Positions 1 to 5,223 of a stretch of DNA of 7,566 nt are shown here, in pieces. The notes under the pieces were generated by a model. It was not told the origin of the DNA. It ran no database searches and saw only the letters and a list, made by a program, of their open reading frames with translations. Location of the stretch: the NCBI GenBank assembly GCA_041612005.1, contig JBFILW010000136.1, positions 1 to 7,566 of the forward strand. Direction: 5' to 3'. A program made the translations under genes and the position numbers. Source of the DNA: JBFILW01 sp041612005. Its GTDB lineage: Bacteria; Gemmatimonadota; Gemmatimonadetes; Palauibacterales; Palauibacteraceae. Within the stretch, counting starts at the first letter, position 1. Every line of letters starts with the position of its first letter.

Positions 1-396
1 AGCCGGCGGATAGATGGTTGGCACCGAAGGGTGGTTGATGAGCGAATGCCAGGCGGTTCGCACGGAGGCCAGCGCCTCATCGGCCGGCGCGAAGACAAAG
101 GGATTTGCGCCTTGCAGCTGAACCCAGCCGTCCCACATGTAGCGGTAGATGTCATCCGAGAAGTACGGAACCAGAGGGAGGAGCGCCGCACGAGCGACCA
201 GCCCCGGCAACCACACGTACCGTCGGGGCAGCGGCGCCCGCGACTGCAGTGACGCAGCCATCAGATAGACGACGAATGCCGCACCGAACAGAAGAAGAGC
301 GGGAACGGGAGTATCGCGTCCGCCCGGCCACCAGCCCAGCGAGGCCAGGAGGGCGACTTCCAGGGCGCCCAGCACGAGCACTCCAAACGGCCTCAT
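1..396 (-). CDS. Membrane GT-C-type glycosyltransferase (mannosyltransferase-like), N-terminal part, runs off left edge
   Basis: Reading the minus strand from the ATG at 396 gives 132 uninterrupted codons to base 1, with no stop, so the 3' part lies outside the window. The protein starts with a hydrophobic helix (about residues 4-24), a second (33-50) and a third (62-76). Then comes an acidic-aromatic loop, YFSDDIYRYMWDG (residues 78-90), followed by LQGANPFVFAP and, near the edge, HPSVPTIYPP. A paired-Asp motif in the first extracytoplasmic loop after a membrane helix is the hallmark of GT-C fold transferases, which take a sugar from a polyprenyl-phosphate donor on the outer face of the membrane. 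The loop resembles polyprenol-phosphate-mannose-dependent mannosyltransferases (GT87/DUF2029-like). ATG 396 is the only usual start codon (ATG, GTG or TTG) between an upstream in-frame stop and the first helix; its ribosome binding site is weak. The acceptor and exact sugar cannot be told from this fragment. Confidence 0.85.
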   Translation of the reverse strand, partial: MRPFGVLVLGALEVALLASLGWWPGGRDTPVPALLLFGAAFVVYLMAASLQSRAPLPRRYVWLPGLVARAALLPLVPYFSDDIYRYMWDGWVQLQGANPFVFAPADEALASVRTAWHSLINHPSVPTIYPPA

Positions 397-412
397 CTCG
401 GCATCCGGCTCT

Positions 413-417
413 GAGGG
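413..417 (+). promoter_or_regulatory. Ribosome binding site (GAGGG) that favours GTG 423 as start of the GT2 gene
   Basis: GAGGG lies five bases upstream of the in-frame GTG at 423, just before the first beta strand of the glycosyltransferase. The in-frame ATG at 276 has no purine-rich site and would overlap the divergent gene by about 120 bases. Confidence 0.45.
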
Positions 418-422
418 TTGCC

Positions 423-1136
423 GTGCTCATCCCTGCCCGCAATGAAGCGGAGAGCCTTCCGGCGACTCTCGATGAGTTGTCCAGAGAAGACATCGCCAGG
501 GTGATCGTGGTCGACAACGGCTCCTCGGACGACACCGCCGCAATCGCCCGTTCCCGGGGAGCGCTGACCGTGTCCGAGTCGCGGGTCGGCTACGGGAGCG
601 CTTGTCAGTGTGGCATTGTCGCCCTGGCCGCGGATGACGAGGCGCCGGATGTACTCGTCTTCGTCGACGCCGACGACGCGGCCGCGCCGGCGCAGCTGGA
701 CCGGCTCGTTGATCCGATCCGCTCCGGCGTTGCCGATCTCGTGCTGGGGCGACGACTCGATTTCGGCTCCGGGTCGGTTCCCCGTCATGCCCGCATCGGT
801 AACTGGCTGGTGTCCGCGGTTCTTCGCCGACTGTACGGCAGCCAGACCAGAGACATGGGTCCGTTCCGGGCCGTGCGGTTCGAGGTGCTGCGCGCCCTTG
901 CCCTCGACGACCCCGATTTCGGTTGGAACGTGCAGATGCAGGTCCGAGCCCTTCGCAACGGGTATCGGGTGGCGGAGGCACCGGTGGCCTGGGAACGGCG
1001 GGTGCTGGGCACCTCCAAGATCTCGGGCTCGCTCCGCGGCTCGAGCTCCGCCGCGTGGCGGATGATCGCCACCCTGGTCCGCGAGATCGTACGCGGATCT
1101 CCGGGAGGAAGCGCGATCAGTCGCGAAGAGATGTGA
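423..1136 (+). CDS. Family 2 glycosyltransferase, dolichyl/polyprenyl-phosphate mannose synthase-like
   Basis: A cytoplasmic GT-A fold transferase of about 237 aa that probably moves a sugar from a nucleotide donor to a polyprenyl phosphate. Visible motifs, numbered from GTG 423: LIPARNEAESLP at 2-13 (first nucleotide-binding strand), VVDNGSSDDT at 29-38, the metal-binding acidic motif VDADD at 81-85, DMGPFRA at 144-150, GWNVQMQ at 168-174, and SKISGSLRG at 198-206, close to the SKISGT-type motif of DPM synthases. There are no membrane helices at the C-terminus, so it would be a soluble or peripheral enzyme. The frame stays open upstream to ATG 105 and ATG 276, but that stretch is antisense to the membrane transferase gene and reads as low-complexity Arg/Pro/Ala, so I reject it. 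A CTG at 411 is another possible start. The gene pairs divergently with the GT-C gene, only 26 bases apart. Its 3' end overlaps the end of the convergent small gene by 20 bases. The sugar specificity is inferred, not shown. Confidence 0.85.
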   Translation: MLIPARNEAESLPATLDELSREDIARVIVVDNGSSDDTAAIARSRGALTVSESRVGYGSACQCGIVALAADDEAPDVLVFVDADDAAAPAQLDRLVDPIRSGVADLVLGRRLDFGSGSVPRHARIGNWLVSAVLRRLYGSQTRDMGPFRAVRFEVLRALALDDPDFGWNVQMQVRALRNGYRVAEAPVAWERRVLGTSKISGSLRGSSSAAWRMIATLVREIVRGSPGGSAISREEM

Positions 1137-1419
1137 GAAGCTGCAGCAACATCGAGCGGGGTAGCTCGGTCGCCCGCTTCACAACTGCCGCCTCGGATTC
1201 CTCGACGAGTATGGGAACGGTGTCGTAGCGCGTGGCGCCGTCGCGGAACGAGATTCGTCCACGATACAAGTCTCCCGCAGAGCGCTCGACGACCACGTAG
1301 ACCTCCCAGCGATCCTTTCCCTGTGAGACCTCGCCGATCGTAAGCTCTCGGCTCGCGGTGTCCCAAATTTGAAGTTGCTTGGGGCCCGACTGGCCGTCAT
1401 CGCCGTTGCCCCCGGTCAC
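1117..1419 (-). CDS. Hypothetical protein, about 100 aa, translationally coupled to the upstream gene
   Basis: I do not recognise a named family. The start is the GTG at 1419, whose bases overlap the TGA of the upstream gene (GTGA, four bases shared). A strong GAGGAGG lies four bases before it, so translation is very likely coupled. The frame is open further upstream, but that part is a shadow of the neighbouring gene. After a short polar N-terminus (TGGNGDDGQSG) the protein reads LQIWDTASRELTIGEV, then WEVYVVVERSAGDLYRGRISF, a probable series of beta strands. It ends in a helical segment with EAAVVKRATELP and SMLLQLLTSL. There is no signal peptide or membrane segment, so it is probably cytosolic. 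The small beta-sheet plus C-terminal helix could be a binding or adaptor domain, but no function can be assigned. It is the last gene of its group and converges on the GT2 gene. Confidence 0.75.
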   Translation of the reverse strand: MTGGNGDDGQSGPKQLQIWDTASRELTIGEVSQGKDRWEVYVVVERSAGDLYRGRISFRDGATRYDTVPILVEESEAAVVKRATELPRSMLLQLLTSLRD

Positions 1420-1769
1420 TCGGCCTCCTCGTGTGGCTCGTTTCCCCACAGCCCCAACAAGAGGTGCTCGTAGTGGTCCGGGTTGGCGGTGTAGTCCTCG
1501 ATCCACGTCTCGAGGTCGGGGAGAGGAACGCTGTTGCGGAGCTTTGCAGTGACGAGCTTCACCATGACGTCGAAACCAAGCGAGCCCGGACTGAGATTGG
1601 CCTCGCGGGCCGCCTCTTGGACGAGCTCGTAGATGCGCTCATCCGACAATGAGAGGAAGATTTCGGCGATCTGAGCAGAGCAATAATCGAGGTACTTGTC
1701 GCGCAGGATCGGCTGATCCGACCCGCCAGCGGGTCTATCGCGCCGCGTTCCGTCGTCTTGTTCGTTCAC
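1416..1769 (-). CDS. Hypothetical acidic helical protein, about 117 aa
   Basis: I do not recognise a named family. From GTG 1769 the protein opens with a polar, probably disordered tail (NEQDDGTRRDRPAGGSDQP) and then folds into helices: LRDKYLDYCSAQIAEIFLSL, ERIYELVQEAAREANLSPGS, FDVMVKLVTAKLRNSVPLPD and LETWIEDYTANPDHYEHLLL. It ends LWGNEPHEEAE. The last part, with many acidic and aromatic residues and a PDHYEHLLLGLW motif, looks like a compact cytosolic helical domain; there is no signal or membrane segment. The frame remains open to a TTG at 1814 with other GTGs at 1805, 1787 and 1781, so the start is uncertain. I prefer 1769 because it lies clear of the possible promoter at 1819-1847, has a G-rich tract just upstream, and directly precedes the polar tail. 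It shares four bases with the next gene (GTGA), so the two products probably act together. Confidence 0.72.
   Translation of the reverse strand: MNEQDDGTRRDRPAGGSDQPILRDKYLDYCSAQIAEIFLSLSDERIYELVQEAAREANLSPGSLGFDVMVKLVTAKLRNSVPLPDLETWIEDYTANPDHYEHLLLGLWGNEPHEEAE
1424..1430 (-). promoter_or_regulatory. Strong ribosome binding site (GAGGAGG) for the gene starting at 1419
   Basis: On the minus strand GAGGAGG sits four bases before GTG 1419, inside the last codons of the upstream gene. It decides the start at 1419 over longer versions of the same frame. Confidence 0.7.
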
Positions 1770-1818
1770 AGTCCGCCCCACTGCCACCGCCGAGTGCGTG
1801 TGCACCCCGAACAATAGC

Positions 1819-1847
1819 TATGTAGCGACGGCCTGTAGAGGCGTCAA
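1819..1847 (-). promoter_or_regulatory. Possible internal promoter for the two small hypothetical genes
   Basis: On the minus strand TTGACG (1847-1842) is followed after 17 bases by TACATA (1824-1819). The -35 is five of six to the sigma-70 consensus, but the -10 is poor. It lies in the 90-base gap after the RHH-like gene and would start RNA near 1812. It could supplement read-through from the stronger promoter at 2166-2194. Confidence 0.3.
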
Positions 1848-1859
1848 GGAAAAGAGAAG

Positions 1860-2042
1860 TCAGGCGGCGGGAAGATCGTCTTCGGCGGTCCGCTTCAACT
1901 CTTCGAAGATTGCTCTTCGAACGATACCGTACCTGATGACCTTGCTGAGGAAAGAGGGATCTTGAGCATGTGTCTTCTCGACATCGGCGGCGAGATCCTC
2001 GGGCAGCTGCACCACGAGCTCTACAGGACGGGACTCCCACAT
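1860..2042 (-). CDS. Small ribbon-helix-helix-like protein, about 60 aa, possible DNA-binding regulator
   Basis: From ATG 2042 the product has a short extended segment, PVELVVQLP (6-14), then helix EDLAADVEKTHAQ (15-27), a turn DPSF, and helix LSKVIRYGIVRRAIFEELKRTAEDD (32-56). A beta strand ending in LPEDL followed by two helices is the layout of ribbon-helix-helix (MetJ/Arc/CopG-type) DNA-binding proteins, which act as dimers, often as antitoxins or autorepressors. AGGAAG lies eight bases before ATG 2042. The frame is open upstream to 2234, but a near-consensus promoter sits inside that extension, so the long form is unlikely; GTG 2111 and TTG 2075 remain possible starts, giving an N-terminal tail of 11 to 23 residues. 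No recognisable toxin gene follows; the next genes encode two unknown proteins. DNA binding is inferred from the fold pattern only. Inverted half-sites upstream could be its operators. Confidence 0.65.
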   Translation of the reverse strand: MWESRPVELVVQLPEDLAADVEKTHAQDPSFLSKVIRYGIVRRAIFEELKRTAEDDLPAA

Positions 2043-2165
2043 TCGTTGTGCTTCCTGGTCGCGGATACGATGCAAATCCTGCGCGATTCCGGCAGAGTCG
2101 ACGGTGCTCACTGTATATGAAACAAGGCAATTGAAGTTTGTGTCGAAGCCACGATAACCGCCCCA

Positions 2166-2194
2166 ATTATAGACTCGATCCGTGACCGTGGCAA
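2166..2194 (-). promoter_or_regulatory. Near-consensus sigma-70-type promoter for the RHH-like gene
   Basis: On the minus strand TTGCCA (2194-2189) and a perfect TATAAT (2171-2166) are separated by exactly 17 bases. Transcription would start near 2159, giving a leader of roughly 115 bases before ATG 2042. It also argues against the longer reading frame that begins upstream of it. Confidence 0.7.
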
Positions 2195-2237
2195 GCGCGC
2201 GACAGGGTCCTCGATGAGGTGTTGATGATTGCATAAC

Positions 2238-2304
2238 ACACGTAAGGACAATAAGTTACGGTCGATGTAGAAAAGTCGTAAACAGTGTGGATTGCGTTAC
2301 GTGT
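2238..2304. repeat. Cluster of CGTAA/TTACG inverted half-sites, possible operator array
   Basis: CGTAA occurs at 2241-2245 and 2277-2281, and its inverse TTACG at 2256-2260 and 2297-2301, making two inverted pairs with gaps of 10 and 15 bases. The outermost pair extends to eight bases: ACACGTAA at 2238-2245 and TTACGTGT at 2297-2304. The cluster lies 44 to 110 bases upstream of the -35 box of the RHH-like gene. Role as a protein-binding site is inference. Confidence 0.4.
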
Positions 2305-2328
2305 CGTCACGGTTTCGAAACGTGCGAC
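2303..2328. promoter_or_regulatory. Imperfect palindrome centred on TTCGAA
   Basis: The core GTTTCGAAAC (2312-2321) is a perfect 10-base palindrome. It is flanked by CAC/GTG (2308-2310, 2322-2324) and GTCG/CGAC (2303-2306, 2325-2328), with single unpaired bases at 2307 and 2311. That gives twelve matching pairs in all. It has essentially no loop and no T-run, so it looks more like a binding site for a dimeric protein than a terminator. Confidence 0.35.
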
Positions 2329-2584
2329 AGACCGGGAAGCGCGTGTTCATGCGTGTTTCCGCACAGCGGCGGAGGGGGCTACATACCCACACCGTTCGTG
2401 ACTTTTTCAAAAAAACTGTAGTGCTCGGTATCGATGTTGAGGGTGCATCGGCCGACTCGCGACGGCGACCGAATGCAGCCCCGCGTGTGAGACGATAGAT
2501 TCGCGCGTCGATTCGATCCGGCGATGTGCTCGCAACACAGTTGAGCCTCTAAAGCGTCCACACGAGCGAGCGGAGACGAAGCGT

Positions 2585-4099
2585 TTGAAGCGCAGACCGA
2601 TCACGCTAGTGATCGCCGCATGTCTGATCGCGGCAGCCATCTGGGCAGCCGGCCGCTTTCCTTACAACGGGGAAAACTACGGGGTCTGGTCGATCCTCCC
2701 TCCGCTGATCGCGATCGTTATCGCTTTTGCTTTGCGCGAAGTCATTTCGGCTCTCTTCATCGGAATCGTCATCGGGGGGGTGATCAGCGGAAAGCTGAAC
2801 ATCGTCCAGGAGTTTCTGATTCCTTCGGTCGGCTCACCGAGTTACGGTCTTATTCTCCTTGTCTACCTGTGGGCGCTCGGCGGCCTGATCGGGCTATGGA
2901 CGCGAACCGGTGGCGCCCTTTACTTCGCCGATCGGAGCGCGGCCCGCTTTGTCAGGGGGCCCAGGAGCGCGAAGTTGTTTGCGTGGGTTATGGGTCTCGT
3001 GTTTCATCAGGGCGGAACGATCAGCACCGTGTTGACAGGCGCGACTGTGCGCCCCGTAGCAGACCGGAACCGCGTCGCGCACGAGGAGCTCGCGTACATC
3101 GTGGACTCCACGGCGTCGCCCGCGGCCACCCTGATCCCCTTCAACGTGTGGCCGATCTACGTCGGGGGCCTGGCGGCGGGCACCGTCCCGCTCATTGCCA
3201 CGCAGCAGGACGGGATCAACTTCTTTCTCCGCTCGATCCCGTTCAACTTCTACGCCATGTTCGCGGTCTTATTCACGATGCTATTCGCGCTGGATCGACT
3301 CCCATTGTTTCCCGGCAGACGGATGGCGACCGCTCGCATTCGGGCCCGAGCAACCAGCGAGCTGGACCGCCCGGGCTCGGAGCCGCTGACGTCGGAGGAG
3401 TTGACCGAGGTCCGTCTCCCCCAGGGGTACTCCACCGGGATGATCGACTTCGTGGGCCCGCTCGGAACACTGCTCGGAGTGGCCATCGTCCCCTTCGTCT
3501 ACACGTTCTTCGTGCAGGGTAACCGTGAGTCGCCCTCGCTGCCGATCGCGGAGGCGTTCGTGCTTGCTGTTCTCGCGGCCATGGCCATCGCCCTCGTGAA
3601 GGGGATGCGCCTGCACGATGTGATGGCGGGCTTCGTCTCCGGCTGCAAGGGAGTGACGATCGGAGCGATCGTTCTCGCGCTCGCCGTCACGCTTCAGGCG
3701 GTTACCCGCGAAGTGGGCACCGCATCGTATGTCGTCGCGACGTTCGGGAGTCTCATCTCGCCGATCGCGCTGCCGGCCGCGCTCATGGCCCTATGCATGG
3801 TGGTCGCGTTTTCCACCGGTACTTCGTGGGGCACCTACGCGGTCGTGTTTCCGGTCGCGCTGCCCCTTGCATGGGCCGTCCATCCGGATCCGCTCTTTCT
3901 TACGCTCTGTTTCGGAGCCGTCACCGGCGGTAGCGTGTTCGGGGACCAGTGCTCGCCGATCTCAGATACAACGATCCTCTCGTCGCTGGCGACTGGATGC
4001 GATCTCATGGATCACGTATATACTCAGCTTCCAATGGCGCTCGGCGCAGCCGGCCTCGCGGCGCTCGCTTACACAGTACTCGCGATCGTCGTCATCTGA
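2585..4099 (+). CDS. nhaC: NhaC-family Na+/H+ antiporter
   Basis: A 504-aa inner-membrane protein that should exchange sodium for protons, serving sodium and pH homeostasis. It is built of about a dozen hydrophobic helices, starting with residues 7-22 and ending at 485-504. Family motifs are clear: HQGGTISTVLTGATVRPVAD at 141-160, DSTASPAATLIPFNVWP at 174-190, FSTGTSWGTYAVVFPVALP at 409-427, and GGSVFGDQCSPISDTTILSS at 448-467. These two related halves, each with small and polar residues breaking a helix, are typical of NhaC and related ion transporters. A charged cytosolic or external loop lies at about 243-283. The start is TTG 2585, with GGAG nine bases upstream and a basic MKRR start before the first helix; no ATG fits. 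Twelve bases separate it from the reductase gene, so the two are probably co-transcribed. Some NhaC-like proteins instead exchange organic acids or amines, so the substrate is not certain. Confidence 0.92.
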   Translation: MKRRPITLVIAACLIAAAIWAAGRFPYNGENYGVWSILPPLIAIVIAFALREVISALFIGIVIGGVISGKLNIVQEFLIPSVGSPSYGLILLVYLWALGGLIGLWTRTGGALYFADRSAARFVRGPRSAKLFAWVMGLVFHQGGTISTVLTGATVRPVADRNRVAHEELAYIVDSTASPAATLIPFNVWPIYVGGLAAGTVPLIATQQDGINFFLRSIPFNFYAMFAVLFTMLFALDRLPLFPGRRMATARIRARATSELDRPGSEPLTSEELTEVRLPQGYSTGMIDFVGPLGTLLGVAIVPFVYTFFVQGNRESPSLPIAEAFVLAVLAAMAIALVKGMRLHDVMAGFVSGCKGVTIGAIVLALAVTLQAVTREVGTASYVVATFGSLISPIALPAALMALCMVVAFSTGTSWGTYAVVFPVALPLAWAVHPDPLFLTLCFGAVTGGSVFGDQCSPISDTTILSSLATGCDLMDHVYTQLPMALGAAGLAALAYTVLAIVVI

Positions 4100-4111
4100 C
4101 GGAGAGAGAGC

Positions 4112-4921
4112 GTGAACGAGCAGACGACACCTTCGATTCTCATCCTGGGCGCATCGAGCGGCTTCGGCGAGGCCGCGGCGCGTACATTCGCCGAGGCCGG
4201 GTACGACATCTACGGTGTCCACCTGGATCGCCGCGCCGGCCTCAAGCACGTAGAGGAGATCGCGGCGTCCGTCCAGGCGCGTGGCCGAAGGGCCCGGTTC
4301 TTCAACGTGAACGCCGCGGACGCCGATAAGCGGGCCGCGGTTCTGGAGGCGATCGCCGGCGTCGCGGAGCCCGGCTCGGTGCGGGTCCTGCTGCACTCGC
4401 TCGCGTTCGGCACGCTCCGCCGCTTTCTGGGCGCCGATTCGGCCGCGGCCATCACACCCGAGCAGCTCAACATGACGCTCGACGTGATGGCTCACTCTCT
4501 CGTGTATTGGACCCAGGGCCTGGTGTATCGGGGCCTGATGGGTGAGGGTGGCAGGGTGTACGCGATGACCAGCTCGGGTGGCGACCGCGTGATGCCGACT
4601 TACGGCGCCGTGTCCGCCGCCAAGGCGTCGCTGGAGTCACACTGCCGCCAGCTGGCGCTGGAGCTCGCGGAACACGGGATCACCGCCAACTCGATTCGGG
4701 CGGGCGTGACGGACACGCCGGCGCTGCGGAAAATCCCGGGCGCGTTGGAGATGGCCGACGAAGCCAAGGCGCGAAACCCCCATGGTCGGCTTACGACGCC
4801 TGAGGACGTGGCCCGCTGCCTGGTGGCCCTCGCGAGTCCCGACACCTATTGGATGACGGGAAACGTAATCCGCGTCGACGGCGGCGAAGACTTCGTCGGA
4901 GCGATTCCTTCGGAGTCCTGA
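4112..4921 (+). CDS. Short-chain reductase, enoyl-ACP reductase (FabL/FabI)-like
   Basis: A 269-aa cytosolic Rossmann-fold oxidoreductase. The dinucleotide-binding motif is GASSGFG (13-19). The active site is Ser 154/155, Tyr 164 and Lys 171 in the spacing YX6K (YGAVSAAK), which distinguishes enoyl-ACP reductases from classical YX3K members. The C-terminal half (NSIRAGVTDTPALRKIPG at 193-210, then NPHGRLTTPEDV and TGNVIRVDGGE) matches the layout of Bacillus FabL (enoyl-ACP reductase III). By contrast, the motif HSLAFG at 95-100, in place of NNAG, recalls FabI. The likely reaction is NAD(P)H-dependent reduction of the double bond in trans-2-enoyl-ACP in fatty acid elongation, but another enoyl or keto substrate is possible. 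The start is GTG 4112 with GGAG seven bases upstream. It follows the antiporter gene by 12 bases. The pairing has no obvious metabolic logic and may simply be operon sharing. Confidence 0.85.
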   Translation: MNEQTTPSILILGASSGFGEAAARTFAEAGYDIYGVHLDRRAGLKHVEEIAASVQARGRRARFFNVNAADADKRAAVLEAIAGVAEPGSVRVLLHSLAFGTLRRFLGADSAAAITPEQLNMTLDVMAHSLVYWTQGLVYRGLMGEGGRVYAMTSSGGDRVMPTYGAVSAAKASLESHCRQLALELAEHGITANSIRAGVTDTPALRKIPGALEMADEAKARNPHGRLTTPEDVARCLVALASPDTYWMTGNVIRVDGGEDFVGAIPSES

Positions 4922-4927
4922 TCAGCA

Positions 4928-4945
4928 CTGCGCGGGCACGCGCAG
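4928..4945 (+). other. Perfect GC hairpin between the reductase and the small membrane protein genes
   Basis: CTGCGCG (4928-4934) and CGCGCAG (4939-4945) form a perfect seven-base stem around a GGCA loop, six bases after the reductase stop codon. No T-run follows; instead the stem abuts GGGGAG, the ribosome site of the next gene. It may protect the upstream message, attenuate the downstream gene or restrict its ribosome site, rather than being a classic terminator. Confidence 0.55.
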
Positions 4946-4958
4946 GGGAGATTGAGAG

Positions 4959-5195
4959 ATGCAGAGCGGAGGAGGGAGACACCTCGTCGTGAGTGAGCGC
5001 ACCGATTCGCTGCTGAGCCTGGCGGGGGACATCGTGAAAGACCGCTGGGTCGTACTACGCAGGGAAGCCACTGCCCCATGGAGAGACGGCCCATCGGGGA
5101 CTGCGGCGGAGGTCGGGCGGGGGATCGGACTCGGACTTCTGATCGCGGCGCTGGCGCTGGGAATCGGCGGCGCCATGCTGGCGATGCGGGACTAG
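4959..5195 (+). CDS. Small hypothetical protein with one C-terminal membrane helix, 78 aa
   Basis: I do not recognise a family. The product has a polar N-terminal part rich in charged residues (ERTDSLLSLAGDIVKDRWVVLRR, 13-35), a short Trp/Pro/Gly linker (APWRDGPSG, 39-47), and one Gly/Ala/Leu-rich membrane helix at about 55-76 ending in AMRD. This is a tail-anchored layout, with most of the protein probably on the cytosolic side. ATG 4959 has GGGGAG eight bases upstream. An in-frame GTG at 4989, behind a second purine-rich tract, is an alternative that would shorten it by ten residues. It follows the reductase gene by 37 bases, with a hairpin in between, and probably belongs to the same message. 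The amphipathic segment before the helix could contact lipid or a partner protein. It ends 28 bases from the convergent OmpA-domain gene. Confidence 0.7.
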   Translation: MQSGGGRHLVVSERTDSLLSLAGDIVKDRWVVLRREATAPWRDGPSGTAAEVGRGIGLGLLIAALALGIGGAMLAMRD

Positions 5196-5223
5196 GCCCG
5201 GTCACCCGAGAGAAAGCCGACGC

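Larger units (their letters stand above)
2195..2584. other. Gene-free divergent regulatory region
   Basis: No convincing coding sequence is present: the open frames here are short, start without ribosome sites and have no domain-like composition. The left half holds the inverted half-sites and palindrome listed separately. At 2403-2415 there is a T5-C-A7 tract that may bend the DNA. The right end carries the ribosome binding site of the antiporter gene (GGAG at 2572-2575). I could not find a clear rightward -35/-10 pair for that gene. Confidence 0.6.

Noticed and set aside
105..422. N-terminal extension of the GT2 reading frame back to ATG 105 or ATG 276
   Set aside because: It is antisense to the well-supported GT-C gene, reads as Arg/Pro/Ala-rich low complexity, lies before the first conserved strand of the fold, and has no ribosome site.
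1831..1842. Small inverted repeat GCCT-GTAG-AGGC as a terminator
   Set aside because: Only four paired bases and no T-run on either strand; more likely chance within the possible promoter spacer.
1117..2042. Classic toxin-antitoxin module (RHH antitoxin with toxin)
   Set aside because: Neither of the following proteins shows RelE, PIN, MazF, HipA or other toxin motifs that I recognise, and there is a gap of about 90 bases after the RHH-like gene instead of the usual tight coupling.
2043..2234. Longer form of the RHH-like protein starting at 2234
   Set aside because: A near-consensus promoter lies inside this extension, and the extra residues show no domain; ATG 2042 has a proper ribosome site.
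2292..2498. Short plus-strand open frame (68 codons) in the gene-free region
   Set aside because: No ribosome binding site, basic low-information composition, and it overlaps the regulatory sequences.
5196..5223. Bidirectional terminator between the convergent small membrane protein and OmpA-domain genes
   Set aside because: No stem longer than three or four bases and no T-tract could be found.
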